The notes beneath the pieces are model-generated. The model worked only from the letters and a program-made list of their open reading frames with translations, did no database searches and was not told the origin of the DNA. This document shows positions 54,683 to 62,286 of a stretch of DNA of 64,000 bases, in pieces. Source of the stretch: Opitutaceae bacterium (GTDB lineage: Bacteria > Verrucomicrobiota > Verrucomicrobiia > Opitutales > Opitutaceae); assembly GCA_016795545.1 (NCBI GenBank), contig JAEUGX010000015.1, positions 34,036 through 98,035 of the forward strand, written 5' to 3'. The position numbers and the translations under genes are program-made. Every line of letters starts with the position of its first letter. Position 1 is the first letter of the stretch.

Positions 54683-56179
54683 CTAGCGGGCCTCCGCCGA
54701 CTGCCGCGCGGCCAGCTCCGCCGCCCGGGCCGGCAGCGACACCCCGGAGGCCGCCAGTTCGCCCAGATAGGCCCGCATCGCGCCGGTGAAGGTCACCTCG
54801 GTCGGCGTCGCCGTGAATTCCCGCGCCGCCAGCGGGCCGCCCAGCTTCTTCTCGACCGTGCGGGCCACGACCCGCTGGAACCGGGTCTCCCATTCGATCC
54901 GCGCCATCAGCACGCGGTAGCGCCGCGCCGGATCGAGATCGGTCACGACCCGCTCGCCGCCGGCCGGGTCTGGCTCCCCGCGCACGCGGAAGCCCGCCCA
55001 TTCCGTGCGCTCGCCGTTCTGGCGCGCCAGGGCGTTGAGGTAGGCCGTGATCTCGGCCCCGGTCAGCTCCGTCCGCACCGTCTCGTGGCCCCGCTGCCCT
55101 CCCGCCAGGAAGAGGGCGTTCACATCGAGGTCGCCCGCCGGCAGGATCTCCCGGATGACCTGGAAACGCGTGCAGAATCCCAGCTCGGTGCCCGCGGCCC
55201 GGCGATACGCTTCCGCCCCCAGCCGGGCCACCGCAAACCCGTCGAGGTCCGCGGGATTGTGAATCACGAATTCGCCCGCCTCCGGACAGAGCTCCTGCTC
55301 GCGCGCCCGCACCCAGGCCAGCATCGCCTCATCCACGGGGACCGTGTCGTGCCGCATCGGCACCAGCTCCCCCTGCGCCGCGACGATCTCCTCGGTGACC
55401 GGATCCACCTGCAGTTCCAGCCGCCCCACGGTCCGCGCGTAGCTGCCGGCCTGGACGATGCGGGCGCCGGTGCCCGCCACGACCACCGGACGCGCGAGCG
55501 CCTGGTGCGTGTGGCCGCTGACAAACACGTCGACCGCCGGAGCCAGCTGCGACCAGCGTTCGCAGTTCTTCACGCCCTCGTGGCAGACGACCACCACCAC
55601 GTGGGCCTCGCGATCCAGCCGCTCCGCCTCCGCCGCGATCGCCCGGCCGGTCGCCTCCACGTCGAGACACCGCTCCTTGCGCGGCACAATCGCGCCGATG
55701 ATCCCGATCTTCAGCCCGCCGCGCTCCACGATCCGCGAAGGCAGAAACTGCGGCGTGCCGTCCGCCTTCAGGATGTTGATGCACAGCAGCGGCTGCCCGA
55801 GCACCTTCTCGTAACGCCGCACCCCCTCCTCACCGACATCATCATAGTCGTGGTTCCCAATCGTCACCCCATCGTATCCAATCCGGCGCATGGCCTCGTA
55901 GGTCATCTCGTAATTCGTGCGGAATGCCACCAGATCCCCTTTCTCCGTCACATCGCCCGCATCCAGGAGCAATACATCGTCGCGGCCCGCCCGCACCTGC
56001 GCGACGTACCCTGAAACGTACGGGAGCCCGCCCACGCCGTTGTATCCCGACCGGACATGATCGTGCAGATCATTGGTGTGCAGAATCAAAAGACGGGCCG
56101 TTGCCGCCTGCGCCGCGACCGCGACCAGCGAGACTAACGAAACAAAAACAAAATAGCTCCTGAACAGACGCAGTTTCAT
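54683..56179 (-). CDS. exported 5'-nucleotidase/UshA-type metallophosphatase
   Basis: A 498-residue periplasmic enzyme with a signal peptide (first about 26 residues). The calcineurin-like metallophosphatase domain has ILHTNDLHDH, DAGD, GNHDYDD, VVCHEGVKN and SGHTHQA. It is followed by a 5'-nucleotidase C-terminal domain (about 310-460). Probably releases phosphate and nucleosides from nucleotides outside the cytoplasm, feeding the salvage phosphorylase of this region. Divergent from the M20/ast operon. Confidence 0.9.
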   Translation of the reverse strand: MKLRLFRSYFVFVSLVSLVAVAAQAATARLLILHTNDLHDHVRSGYNGVGGLPYVSGYVAQVRAGRDDVLLLDAGDVTEKGDLVAFRTNYEMTYEAMRRIGYDGVTIGNHDYDDVGEEGVRRYEKVLGQPLLCINILKADGTPQFLPSRIVERGGLKIGIIGAIVPRKERCLDVEATGRAIAAEAERLDREAHVVVVVCHEGVKNCERWSQLAPAVDVFVSGHTHQALARPVVVAGTGARIVQAGSYARTVGRLELQVDPVTEEIVAAQGELVPMRHDTVPVDEAMLAWVRAREQELCPEAGEFVIHNPADLDGFAVARLGAEAYRRAAGTELGFCTRFQVIREILPAGDLDVNALFLAGGQRGHETVRTELTGAEITAYLNALARQNGERTEWAGFRVRGEPDPAGGERVVTDLDPARRYRVLMARIEWETRFQRVVARTVEKKLGGPLAAREFTATPTEVTFTGAMRAYLGELAASGVSLPARAAELAARQSAEAR

Positions 56180-56372
56180 ATGGGGTTCCTTTGATACAAA
56201 CAGATTAACCAGTAGGGCGACTCAGTCTTACTGAACAGTCCTCGCCCTCGCTCGCCACCCTAAAACCGTTGCGAAATCGAAGCCGCTCTATCCACCCAAA
56301 GGTCTAAAAAACGGCTCTGCAAATTCAGCGTTTGCCCTTTCACCCTGCGGAGTTCGCCTGCATGTTTTGGGC

Positions 56373-57554
56373 ATGCCCGTCCCTCCGTCCATCCTCGACC
56401 TGACGAAGCGCCGCGACGAGCTTGGCCGGCTGCTGGCGGGCTGGTGCAACCAGAATTCGGGCAGCGAAAACCTGCCGGGGCTGGCTGCGATGCTGGAGCG
56501 GCTGCACGAGGCATTCGCCTCGCTGCCCGGGGCTCGGGTCGAGCGGGTGGCGCTGGCCGGGACCACGGCGCGAGCGCTTCAAGTGCGGGTGCGGCCCGAG
56601 GCGCCGGTGCAGGTTTTCTGCAGCGGGCATTTCGACACGGTGTACGGGCCCGGCCACGCTTTCCAGCAATGCGACCAGCCGGCGCCCGACCGGCTGCGCG
56701 GGCCGGGCACGGCCGACATGAAGGGCGGCCTCGTGGTCCTGCTCGCCGCGCTGCAGGCCTTCGAGCAGACGCCGCAGGCGGCGAACGTGGGCTACGAGGT
56801 CCTGCTCGGACCCGACGAGGAGACCGGCTCGCAGGGAACGGCGCCGCTGCTGGCGTCGGCCGCGCGCCGCCACCGGCTCGGCCTCGTGTTCGAGCCGGCG
56901 CGGGCCAACGGCGACCTGGTGAAGTCGCGCAAGGGCACGGGCACCTTCACGCTCGCCTGCCACGGCCGCGCGGCTCACGCCGGACGCGATCCCGGGGCCG
57001 GCCGCAACGCCATCCTCGCCCTGTGCGCCTTGCTGCCGCGCCTCGACGCCCTCGCCGCCGAGCTGCCCGGGCTCCTGGTGAACGTCGGCGCGATCAGGGG
57101 CGGCGGCGCGCCCAACATCGTGCCGGACTTCGCCGAGGCGGCCGTCAACGTGCGCGTCACCGGCGCCGGCGACGACACCCGCTTCCGGCGACGGCTCGAC
57201 GAGATCTGCGCCCCGCTGCAGGCCCGCGAGGGCTACCGGCTCGAGATCGGCGGCGGGTTCAACCGCGGCCCCAAGGTGGAAACCCCGGCCGAGATCGCGC
57301 TTTTCGGCGACTGGCGGAAATGCGGCGCCGAGTTCGGCCTCGCCCTCGACTGGCAACACGTCGGCGGCGGTTCGGACGGCAACCTGCTCTCCGCCGCCGG
57401 CCTGCCCAACCTGGACGGCCTCGGCTGCGTCGGCGACCACCTGCACAGCCCCGAGGAGTACTGCGTCCTGTCCAGCCTTCCCCAGCGCGCCCAGGTGGCG
57501 GCGCTTTTCCTGCACCGCCTGGCCGCCGGCGAGATCCCACCGCCAGGGTCCTGA
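56373..57554 (+). CDS. M20-family zinc hydrolase at the head of the ast operon
   Basis: A 393-residue M20 peptidase/deacylase of the CPG2-like branch. All metal ligands are present: SGHFDTVYG (His), GPGTADMKGG (bridging Asp), GPDEETGSQG (catalytic and metal Glu), VFEPARANG (Glu) and GDHLHSPEEY (His). The start is ATG 56373, after a TTG at 56367. It is 44 bp upstream of astA on the same strand. The family contains deacylases and desuccinylases (ArgE, DapE), so it may remove succinate from N-succinylglutamate, replacing AstE. That is inference from position. Confidence 0.85.
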   Translation: MPVPPSILDLTKRRDELGRLLAGWCNQNSGSENLPGLAAMLERLHEAFASLPGARVERVALAGTTARALQVRVRPEAPVQVFCSGHFDTVYGPGHAFQQCDQPAPDRLRGPGTADMKGGLVVLLAALQAFEQTPQAANVGYEVLLGPDEETGSQGTAPLLASAARRHRLGLVFEPARANGDLVKSRKGTGTFTLACHGRAAHAGRDPGAGRNAILALCALLPRLDALAAELPGLLVNVGAIRGGGAPNIVPDFAEAAVNVRVTGAGDDTRFRRRLDEICAPLQAREGYRLEIGGGFNRGPKVETPAEIALFGDWRKCGAEFGLALDWQHVGGGSDGNLLSAAGLPNLDGLGCVGDHLHSPEEYCVLSSLPQRAQVAALFLHRLAAGEIPPPGS

Positions 57555-57598
57555 GCCCTTCCGGCCCCGGTCCTGCGCGTTCACCCCGCCCCTTCCCG

Positions 57599-58618
57599 AT
57601 GCTCGTCTTCCGCCCGATCCGCGAATCCGACCTGAACGGACTGGTCGCGCTGGCCGGCTCGACCGGCGGCGGCCTGACCACGCTGCCGCCCAACGAGGAA
57701 TTCCTCGGCGACCGCATCCACGAGTCGCTCCGCGCCTTCCATCCGCGCATCCGCCGGCCCGGCGGCGAATACTACCTGTTTGCGCTCGAGGACACCGCGA
57801 CCGGCGAGGTCGTGGGCGTGTCCGGCATCGCCTCCCGCGTCGGCGGCTTCGACCCCTGGTACAGCTACGAGATCCGGCCGGAGCGCTTCGTGCACGCGCC
57901 GCTGAAGATCCGAAAGGACATCCCCGTGCTGCACCTCAAGCAGGAGCACCGCGGCCCGTCCGAGATGTGCTCGCTCTTCCTGCGCGCCGACCGCCGGCGG
58001 GGCGGCGCCGGGCGCCTGCTGTCGCTGGCGCGCTTCCTGTTCATCGGCGCGTTCCCGAAGCGTTTCACCGACTCGGTGATCGCCGAGATGCGCGGCTACC
58101 TCGACCGGACCGGGCGCTCCCCGTTCTGGGAGGCGGTGGGCCGCCCTTTCTTCGAATTCGATTTCTACGCGGCCGACGTGCTCAGCGGACTGGGTGAAAA
58201 GGAGTTCATCGCCGACCTGATGCCGCGCCATCCCCTCTACGTCCCGCTGCTCGCGCCCGACGTGCAGGCGGTCATCGGCCGGGTGCACCACGACACCGAG
58301 CCCGCGCTGGCCTTGCTGCTGGCGGAGGGCTTCGAGAAGAGCGGGGAGGTCGACATCTTCGACGCCGGCCCGCTCGTGCGCGCGCCGGTCGCCGGGCTGC
58401 GCACGCTCCGGCTGTCGCGCTCGGCGCGTCTCCGCGCCGCCGACGCCCCGCCCGCCACCGACGGCCTCCGCCTGCTCGCCAACGGCCGCCTCGAGTTCCG
58501 CGCCTGCCTCGGGCCGGTGGCGGAGCACGACGACGGCTCCGTGTCCCTGACGGCGGACTGCGCCGCCGCGCTCCACCTCGGCCCGGGAGACCAGGTCACG
58601 TTCGCGCCGCTCAAATGA
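57599..58618 (+). CDS. astA: AstA, arginine N-succinyltransferase
   Basis: First step of the arginine succinyltransferase pathway: arginine plus succinyl-CoA gives N2-succinylarginine. A 339-residue GNAT-type protein, the usual AstA length, starting MLVFRPIRESDLNGLV and containing the family blocks STGGGLTTLP and HRGPSEMCSLFLRADRR. Its TGA overlaps the astD ATG (ATGA, 58615-58618), so the genes are translationally coupled. Confidence 0.94.
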   Translation: MLVFRPIRESDLNGLVALAGSTGGGLTTLPPNEEFLGDRIHESLRAFHPRIRRPGGEYYLFALEDTATGEVVGVSGIASRVGGFDPWYSYEIRPERFVHAPLKIRKDIPVLHLKQEHRGPSEMCSLFLRADRRRGGAGRLLSLARFLFIGAFPKRFTDSVIAEMRGYLDRTGRSPFWEAVGRPFFEFDFYAADVLSGLGEKEFIADLMPRHPLYVPLLAPDVQAVIGRVHHDTEPALALLLAEGFEKSGEVDIFDAGPLVRAPVAGLRTLRLSRSARLRAADAPPATDGLRLLANGRLEFRACLGPVAEHDDGSVSLTADCAAALHLGPGDQVTFAPLK

Positions 58619-60027
58619 GCACGTTCTCGTCGCTCGATCCCGCCACCGGGGCGACGGTCTGGACCGGGCCGGCCGCGGGGCCGGCCGACATCGACCGGGC
58701 GGTCGCGCGGGCCCGGGCAGCCTTTCCCCCGTGGTCGCGCCGGCCCGCCGCCGAACGCGAAGCCCTCCTGCACGGCTTCGCGGACCGGCTCGCGGCCGGA
58801 GCGGAGTCGCTGGCCGACGCCATCTCCCGCGAAGTGGGCAAGCCGCGCTGGGAGGCCCGGACCGAAGTGCAGGCGATGGTCGCGAAGGTCGGGATCTCGA
58901 TCGAGGCCCACGCCCGCCGCTGCGCGGAGTTCCGGAACCCCCAGGGCGTGACCCGCTTCCGGCCCCACGGCGTCGTCGCCGTGCTGGGTCCGTTCAACTT
59001 TCCCGGCCACCTGCCCAACGGCCACATCGTGCCCGCGCTGCTGGCCGGCAACACCGTCGTGTTCAAGCCGAGCGAACTGGCCCCGCTGGTCGCCGAACAG
59101 ACCGCCGCCGTATGGCGGTCCGCGGGACTGCCCGACGGCGTCCTGTCCGTGGTGCAGGGCGGCCGCGCCACCGGCGAGGCGCTGGCCGGCCACCCGGGGA
59201 TCGACGGCCTGTTCTTCACCGGCAGCGCCCGCGCCGGGCTGGCCCTGAACGAGCGCCTCGCGCGCACGCCGGAGAAGGTCCTAGCGCTCGAGATGGGCGG
59301 CAACAATCCGCTGGTCGTGCACCGCGCCGCCGACCCCGCCGCCGCGGCGGTCCTGACCGTGCAGTCCGCCTACCTCTCCGCGGGGCAGCGCTGCACCTGC
59401 GCGCGGCGCCTGATCGTGCCCGCCGGGCCCGAAGGCGACGCGTTTATCCGGACCCTGGCCGACCTGACCGGCCGGCTGCGGGTCGGCCCGGCCACCGACC
59501 GGCCCGAGCCCTTCCTGGGACCGGTGATCACCGAGGCCGCCGCCCGCAGGCTGTTGTCCGCCCAGGACTCCCTGCTGGCGGCCGGCGCCACGGCCCTCGT
59601 GCCGCTCCGGCACCTGCGCGCGGGCACCGGGCTGCTGTCGCCCGGCCTCATCGACGTCACCGCCGTGGCCGCGCGGCCGGACGAGGAATGGTTCGGCCCA
59701 CTGCTGCAGCTGGTCCGCGTGCCGGATTTCGACGCCGCCCTCCGCGAGGCCAGCCGCACGGCCTTCGGCCTGGCCGCGGGATTGCTCTCCGATGACGCGG
59801 ACCTGTACGCACGTTTTGCCGCCGAGGTTCGCGCGGGCCTCGTCAACTGGAACCAGCCGCTGACCGGAGCCAGCAGCCGCGCGGCTTTCGGCGGCCTCGG
59901 CCGCAGCGGGAACCACCGGCCCAGCGCGTACCTGGCCGCCGACTACTGCTCGCACCCGGTCGCGTCGATCGAGGTGCCGCAGCTCCGGATGCCGGCCGAG
60001 CTGCCGCCCGGGCTGACCCTCGCATGA
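58615..60027 (+). CDS. astD: AstD, N-succinylglutamate 5-semialdehyde dehydrogenase
   Basis: A 470-residue aldehyde dehydrogenase that oxidises succinylglutamate semialdehyde to succinylglutamate with NAD. Motifs: GPFNFPGHLPNGHIVPALL (Asn of the active site), ALEMGGNNPLVV (Glu region) and AGQRCTCARRL (catalytic Cys). It matches AstD rather than general ALDHs and sits between astA and astB, overlapping both by 4 bp. The partner transaminase AstC is not in the cluster. Confidence 0.93.
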   Translation: MSTFSSLDPATGATVWTGPAAGPADIDRAVARARAAFPPWSRRPAAEREALLHGFADRLAAGAESLADAISREVGKPRWEARTEVQAMVAKVGISIEAHARRCAEFRNPQGVTRFRPHGVVAVLGPFNFPGHLPNGHIVPALLAGNTVVFKPSELAPLVAEQTAAVWRSAGLPDGVLSVVQGGRATGEALAGHPGIDGLFFTGSARAGLALNERLARTPEKVLALEMGGNNPLVVHRAADPAAAAVLTVQSAYLSAGQRCTCARRLIVPAGPEGDAFIRTLADLTGRLRVGPATDRPEPFLGPVITEAAARRLLSAQDSLLAAGATALVPLRHLRAGTGLLSPGLIDVTAVAARPDEEWFGPLLQLVRVPDFDAALREASRTAFGLAAGLLSDDADLYARFAAEVRAGLVNWNQPLTGASSRAAFGGLGRSGNHRPSAYLAADYCSHPVASIEVPQLRMPAELPPGLTLA

Positions 60028-61379
60028 ACGCCCGCGAGGTCAATTTCGACGGGCTGGTCGGGCCCACCCACAACTACGCCGGCCTTTCCCGCGGCAACGT
60101 GGCCTCGACCTCGCACCGCGGGGCGGTTTCCAACCCGCGGGCCGCCGCCCTGCAGGGGCTCGCCAAGATGAAGTTCCTGGCCGACCTCGGCCTCCCGCAG
60201 GCCGTCCTGCCTCCCCACCCGCGTCCGGCGGTCGGCTTTCTGCGCGAACTGGGCTTCGGCGGCGCGGACGCCGAGGTCCTGGCGGCCGCCGCCCGGCGCG
60301 CCCCGCGGCTCCTGGCCGCGGCCGCCTCGGCCTCGAGCATGTGGGCGGCCAACGCCGCCACCGTCACCCCGTCGGGCGACGCCGCCGACGGCCGCGTGCA
60401 TTTCACGCCGGCCAACCTCGCGGCCAAGCTCCACCGTTCGCTCGAGCCGCTGCAGACCGCCCGGATCCTGCGGGCCCTCTTTCCCGATCCCGCCCGCTTC
60501 GTCATCCATGCGCCCGTCCCCGGCGGCCAGGCGATGGGCGACGAGGGCGCGGCCAACCACACGCGCCTCGCGCCTTCCCACGGCGCCCCGGGCGTCCACC
60601 TGTTCGTCCACGGCCACGCCGCCCTCGCCCGCGCCACCGGCGGGCCGCGGAAATTCCCGTCGCGCCAGGCCCGCGAAGCCTCCGAGGCGGTCGCCCGCGC
60701 CCACGCGCTCGACGCCGGCGCGGTGCTGCACGCCCGGCTGAACCCGGCCGCGATCGACGCCGGCGTGTTTCACCACGACGTCATCGCCGTCGGCAACGGG
60801 CACGTGCTGCTCCACCACGAACAGGCCTACGCCGACACCCGGGCGGTCGTGACGGAACTGCGGCGGCGGTTTGCCCGGCGGCATCCGCACGCCGAGCTGG
60901 CCGTCATCCCCGTGCCGGCCCGGCGGGTCACGCTGCGCGACGCCGTGCGCTCCTACCTCTTCAACAGCCAGCTGGTGACGACCGCGCCCGGCCGGATGGC
61001 GCTGATCGCGCCGGCCGACTGCCGCGCGGTGCCGGCCGTGCGCGATTTCGCGCGCGAGTTGGTGGAATCCGGCGGCACGCCCATCCAGGAGGTCCACTAC
61101 CTCGACCTCCGGCAGTCGATGCGCAACGGAGGCGGCCCCGCCTGCCTGCGGCTCCGAGTGGTGCTGACCGACGCCGAGCTGGCGGCCGTGCCGGCCGGCG
61201 TGCGCCTGACCGGGGAAACGCACGCGCGGCTGGCCGCGTGGGTCCGGCGCCACTACCGCGACCGTCTCGCGCCGCGCGACCTCGCCGACCCGCAACTGCT
61301 GGCGGAGTCCCAGCGGGCCCTCGACGAGTTGACGCGCCTGCTCGGGCTCGGCTCGATCTATCCCTTCCAGCAGGGCTGA
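60024..61379 (+). CDS. astB: AstB, N-succinylarginine dihydrolase
   Basis: Hydrolyses succinylarginine to succinylornithine, CO2 and ammonia; second pathway step. It has 451 residues, like E. coli AstB. The GPTHNYAGLSRGN start is diagnostic. The catalytic triad is visible: Glu174 in GDEGAANHTR, His250 in FHHDVIAVGN and Cys374 in GGGPACLRLR. It ends the operon; the next gene is convergent. Confidence 0.96.
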   Translation: MNAREVNFDGLVGPTHNYAGLSRGNVASTSHRGAVSNPRAAALQGLAKMKFLADLGLPQAVLPPHPRPAVGFLRELGFGGADAEVLAAAARRAPRLLAAAASASSMWAANAATVTPSGDAADGRVHFTPANLAAKLHRSLEPLQTARILRALFPDPARFVIHAPVPGGQAMGDEGAANHTRLAPSHGAPGVHLFVHGHAALARATGGPRKFPSRQAREASEAVARAHALDAGAVLHARLNPAAIDAGVFHHDVIAVGNGHVLLHHEQAYADTRAVVTELRRRFARRHPHAELAVIPVPARRVTLRDAVRSYLFNSQLVTTAPGRMALIAPADCRAVPAVRDFARELVESGGTPIQEVHYLDLRQSMRNGGGPACLRLRVVLTDAELAAVPAGVRLTGETHARLAAWVRRHYRDRLAPRDLADPQLLAESQRALDELTRLLGLGSIYPFQQG

Positions 61380-61401
61380 GCCGCCCGCCGTTCCCCGGCG
61401 C

Positions 61402-62046
61402 TCAGGGCGCGGCCGGCACGACGTAGGCGAAGACCGCAACCCAGTGGCAGAGGCTGCCGCCCAGCACCCAGACATGCCAGATCGCATGATGGTAGGGGAG
61501 CGTCTTCCAGAGATAGAAGACCGACCCCAGGCTGTAGCCCAGGCCCCCGGCGACGAGCCAGGCGATGCCGCCGGGCGGCAGCGCCGCCAGGAGCGGCTTG
61601 AACGCCACCAGCACGAGCCAGCCCATGCCGAGGTAGATCAAGGTCGAGGCGAGCCGGAAGCGCCCGGCGAACCGGAATTTCAGCACCGCTCCCAGCAAGG
61701 CCAGCCCCCAGACCACGCCGAAGAGGCTCCAGCCCCAGGGTCCGCGCAGCGGCACCAGGAGAAAGGGCGTGTAGGTCCCCGCGATGAGCAGGAAGATGGC
61801 GGCGTGGTCGAACTTCCGCAGCAGATGCTTCCACGCGTCGCGCCGGAAGGTGTGATACAGCGTAGACGAAACGTAAAGCAGCACCAGCGCGGCACCGAAG
61901 ACCGCCGTGCTCGCCACGTGCCAGCCGTCGCCGTACTTGGCGGAGTACCACACCAGCAGGATGAGTCCCGTCACGCTGAGCAAGGCGCCGAACGCGTGGG
62001 TGACGCGGTTCAGCAGTTCCTCTCGTTGCGCGGAAGCGGCGTGCAT
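61402..62046 (-). CDS. HlyIII/YqfA-family seven-helix membrane protein
   Basis: A 214-residue membrane protein of the hemolysin-III/PAQR family: RVTHAFGALLSVTG start, STLYHTF, FDHAAIFLLIAGTYTPF and the late YHHAIWHVWVLGGSLCHW with its conserved His residues. The family is annotated as hemolysin III, but most members have no proven toxin role and resemble PAQR lipid hydrolases or receptors. The ATG at 62046 gives the usual length; an ATG at 62070 adds eight residues. Confidence 0.87.
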   Translation of the reverse strand: MHAASAQREELLNRVTHAFGALLSVTGLILLVWYSAKYGDGWHVASTAVFGAALVLLYVSSTLYHTFRRDAWKHLLRKFDHAAIFLLIAGTYTPFLLVPLRGPWGWSLFGVVWGLALLGAVLKFRFAGRFRLASTLIYLGMGWLVLVAFKPLLAALPPGGIAWLVAGGLGYSLGSVFYLWKTLPYHHAIWHVWVLGGSLCHWVAVFAYVVPAAP

Positions 62047-62286
62047 GACGGCAAGGGACGCGAAAATCATGGCGAAGCGAGGACAAAACCCGCCGGCCTT
62101 GGCAGGTGATATGCTGATCCGCGAGCTCCGTTCCCCTGGCCAGGTTACGCCCGTGAAACATCCACCGATTGTCAATAACCGGAGGGGGTTGAAGGCTTGA
62201 CTCAACTTGGGGGCGGGCGTTCGCTTCGCCCATCCTCGGTTTCAGCCCACCGACCTGAAATCACACACACAACTGTGCATCACACC
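62047..62286. promoter_or_regulatory. divergent spacer before the TonB receptor gene
   Basis: The 240-bp gap between the HlyIII gene (leftward) and the TonB receptor (rightward). It must hold promoters for both. I see no inverted repeat or clear -35/-10 set worth naming; 62261-62285 is AC-rich. Confidence 0.35.
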
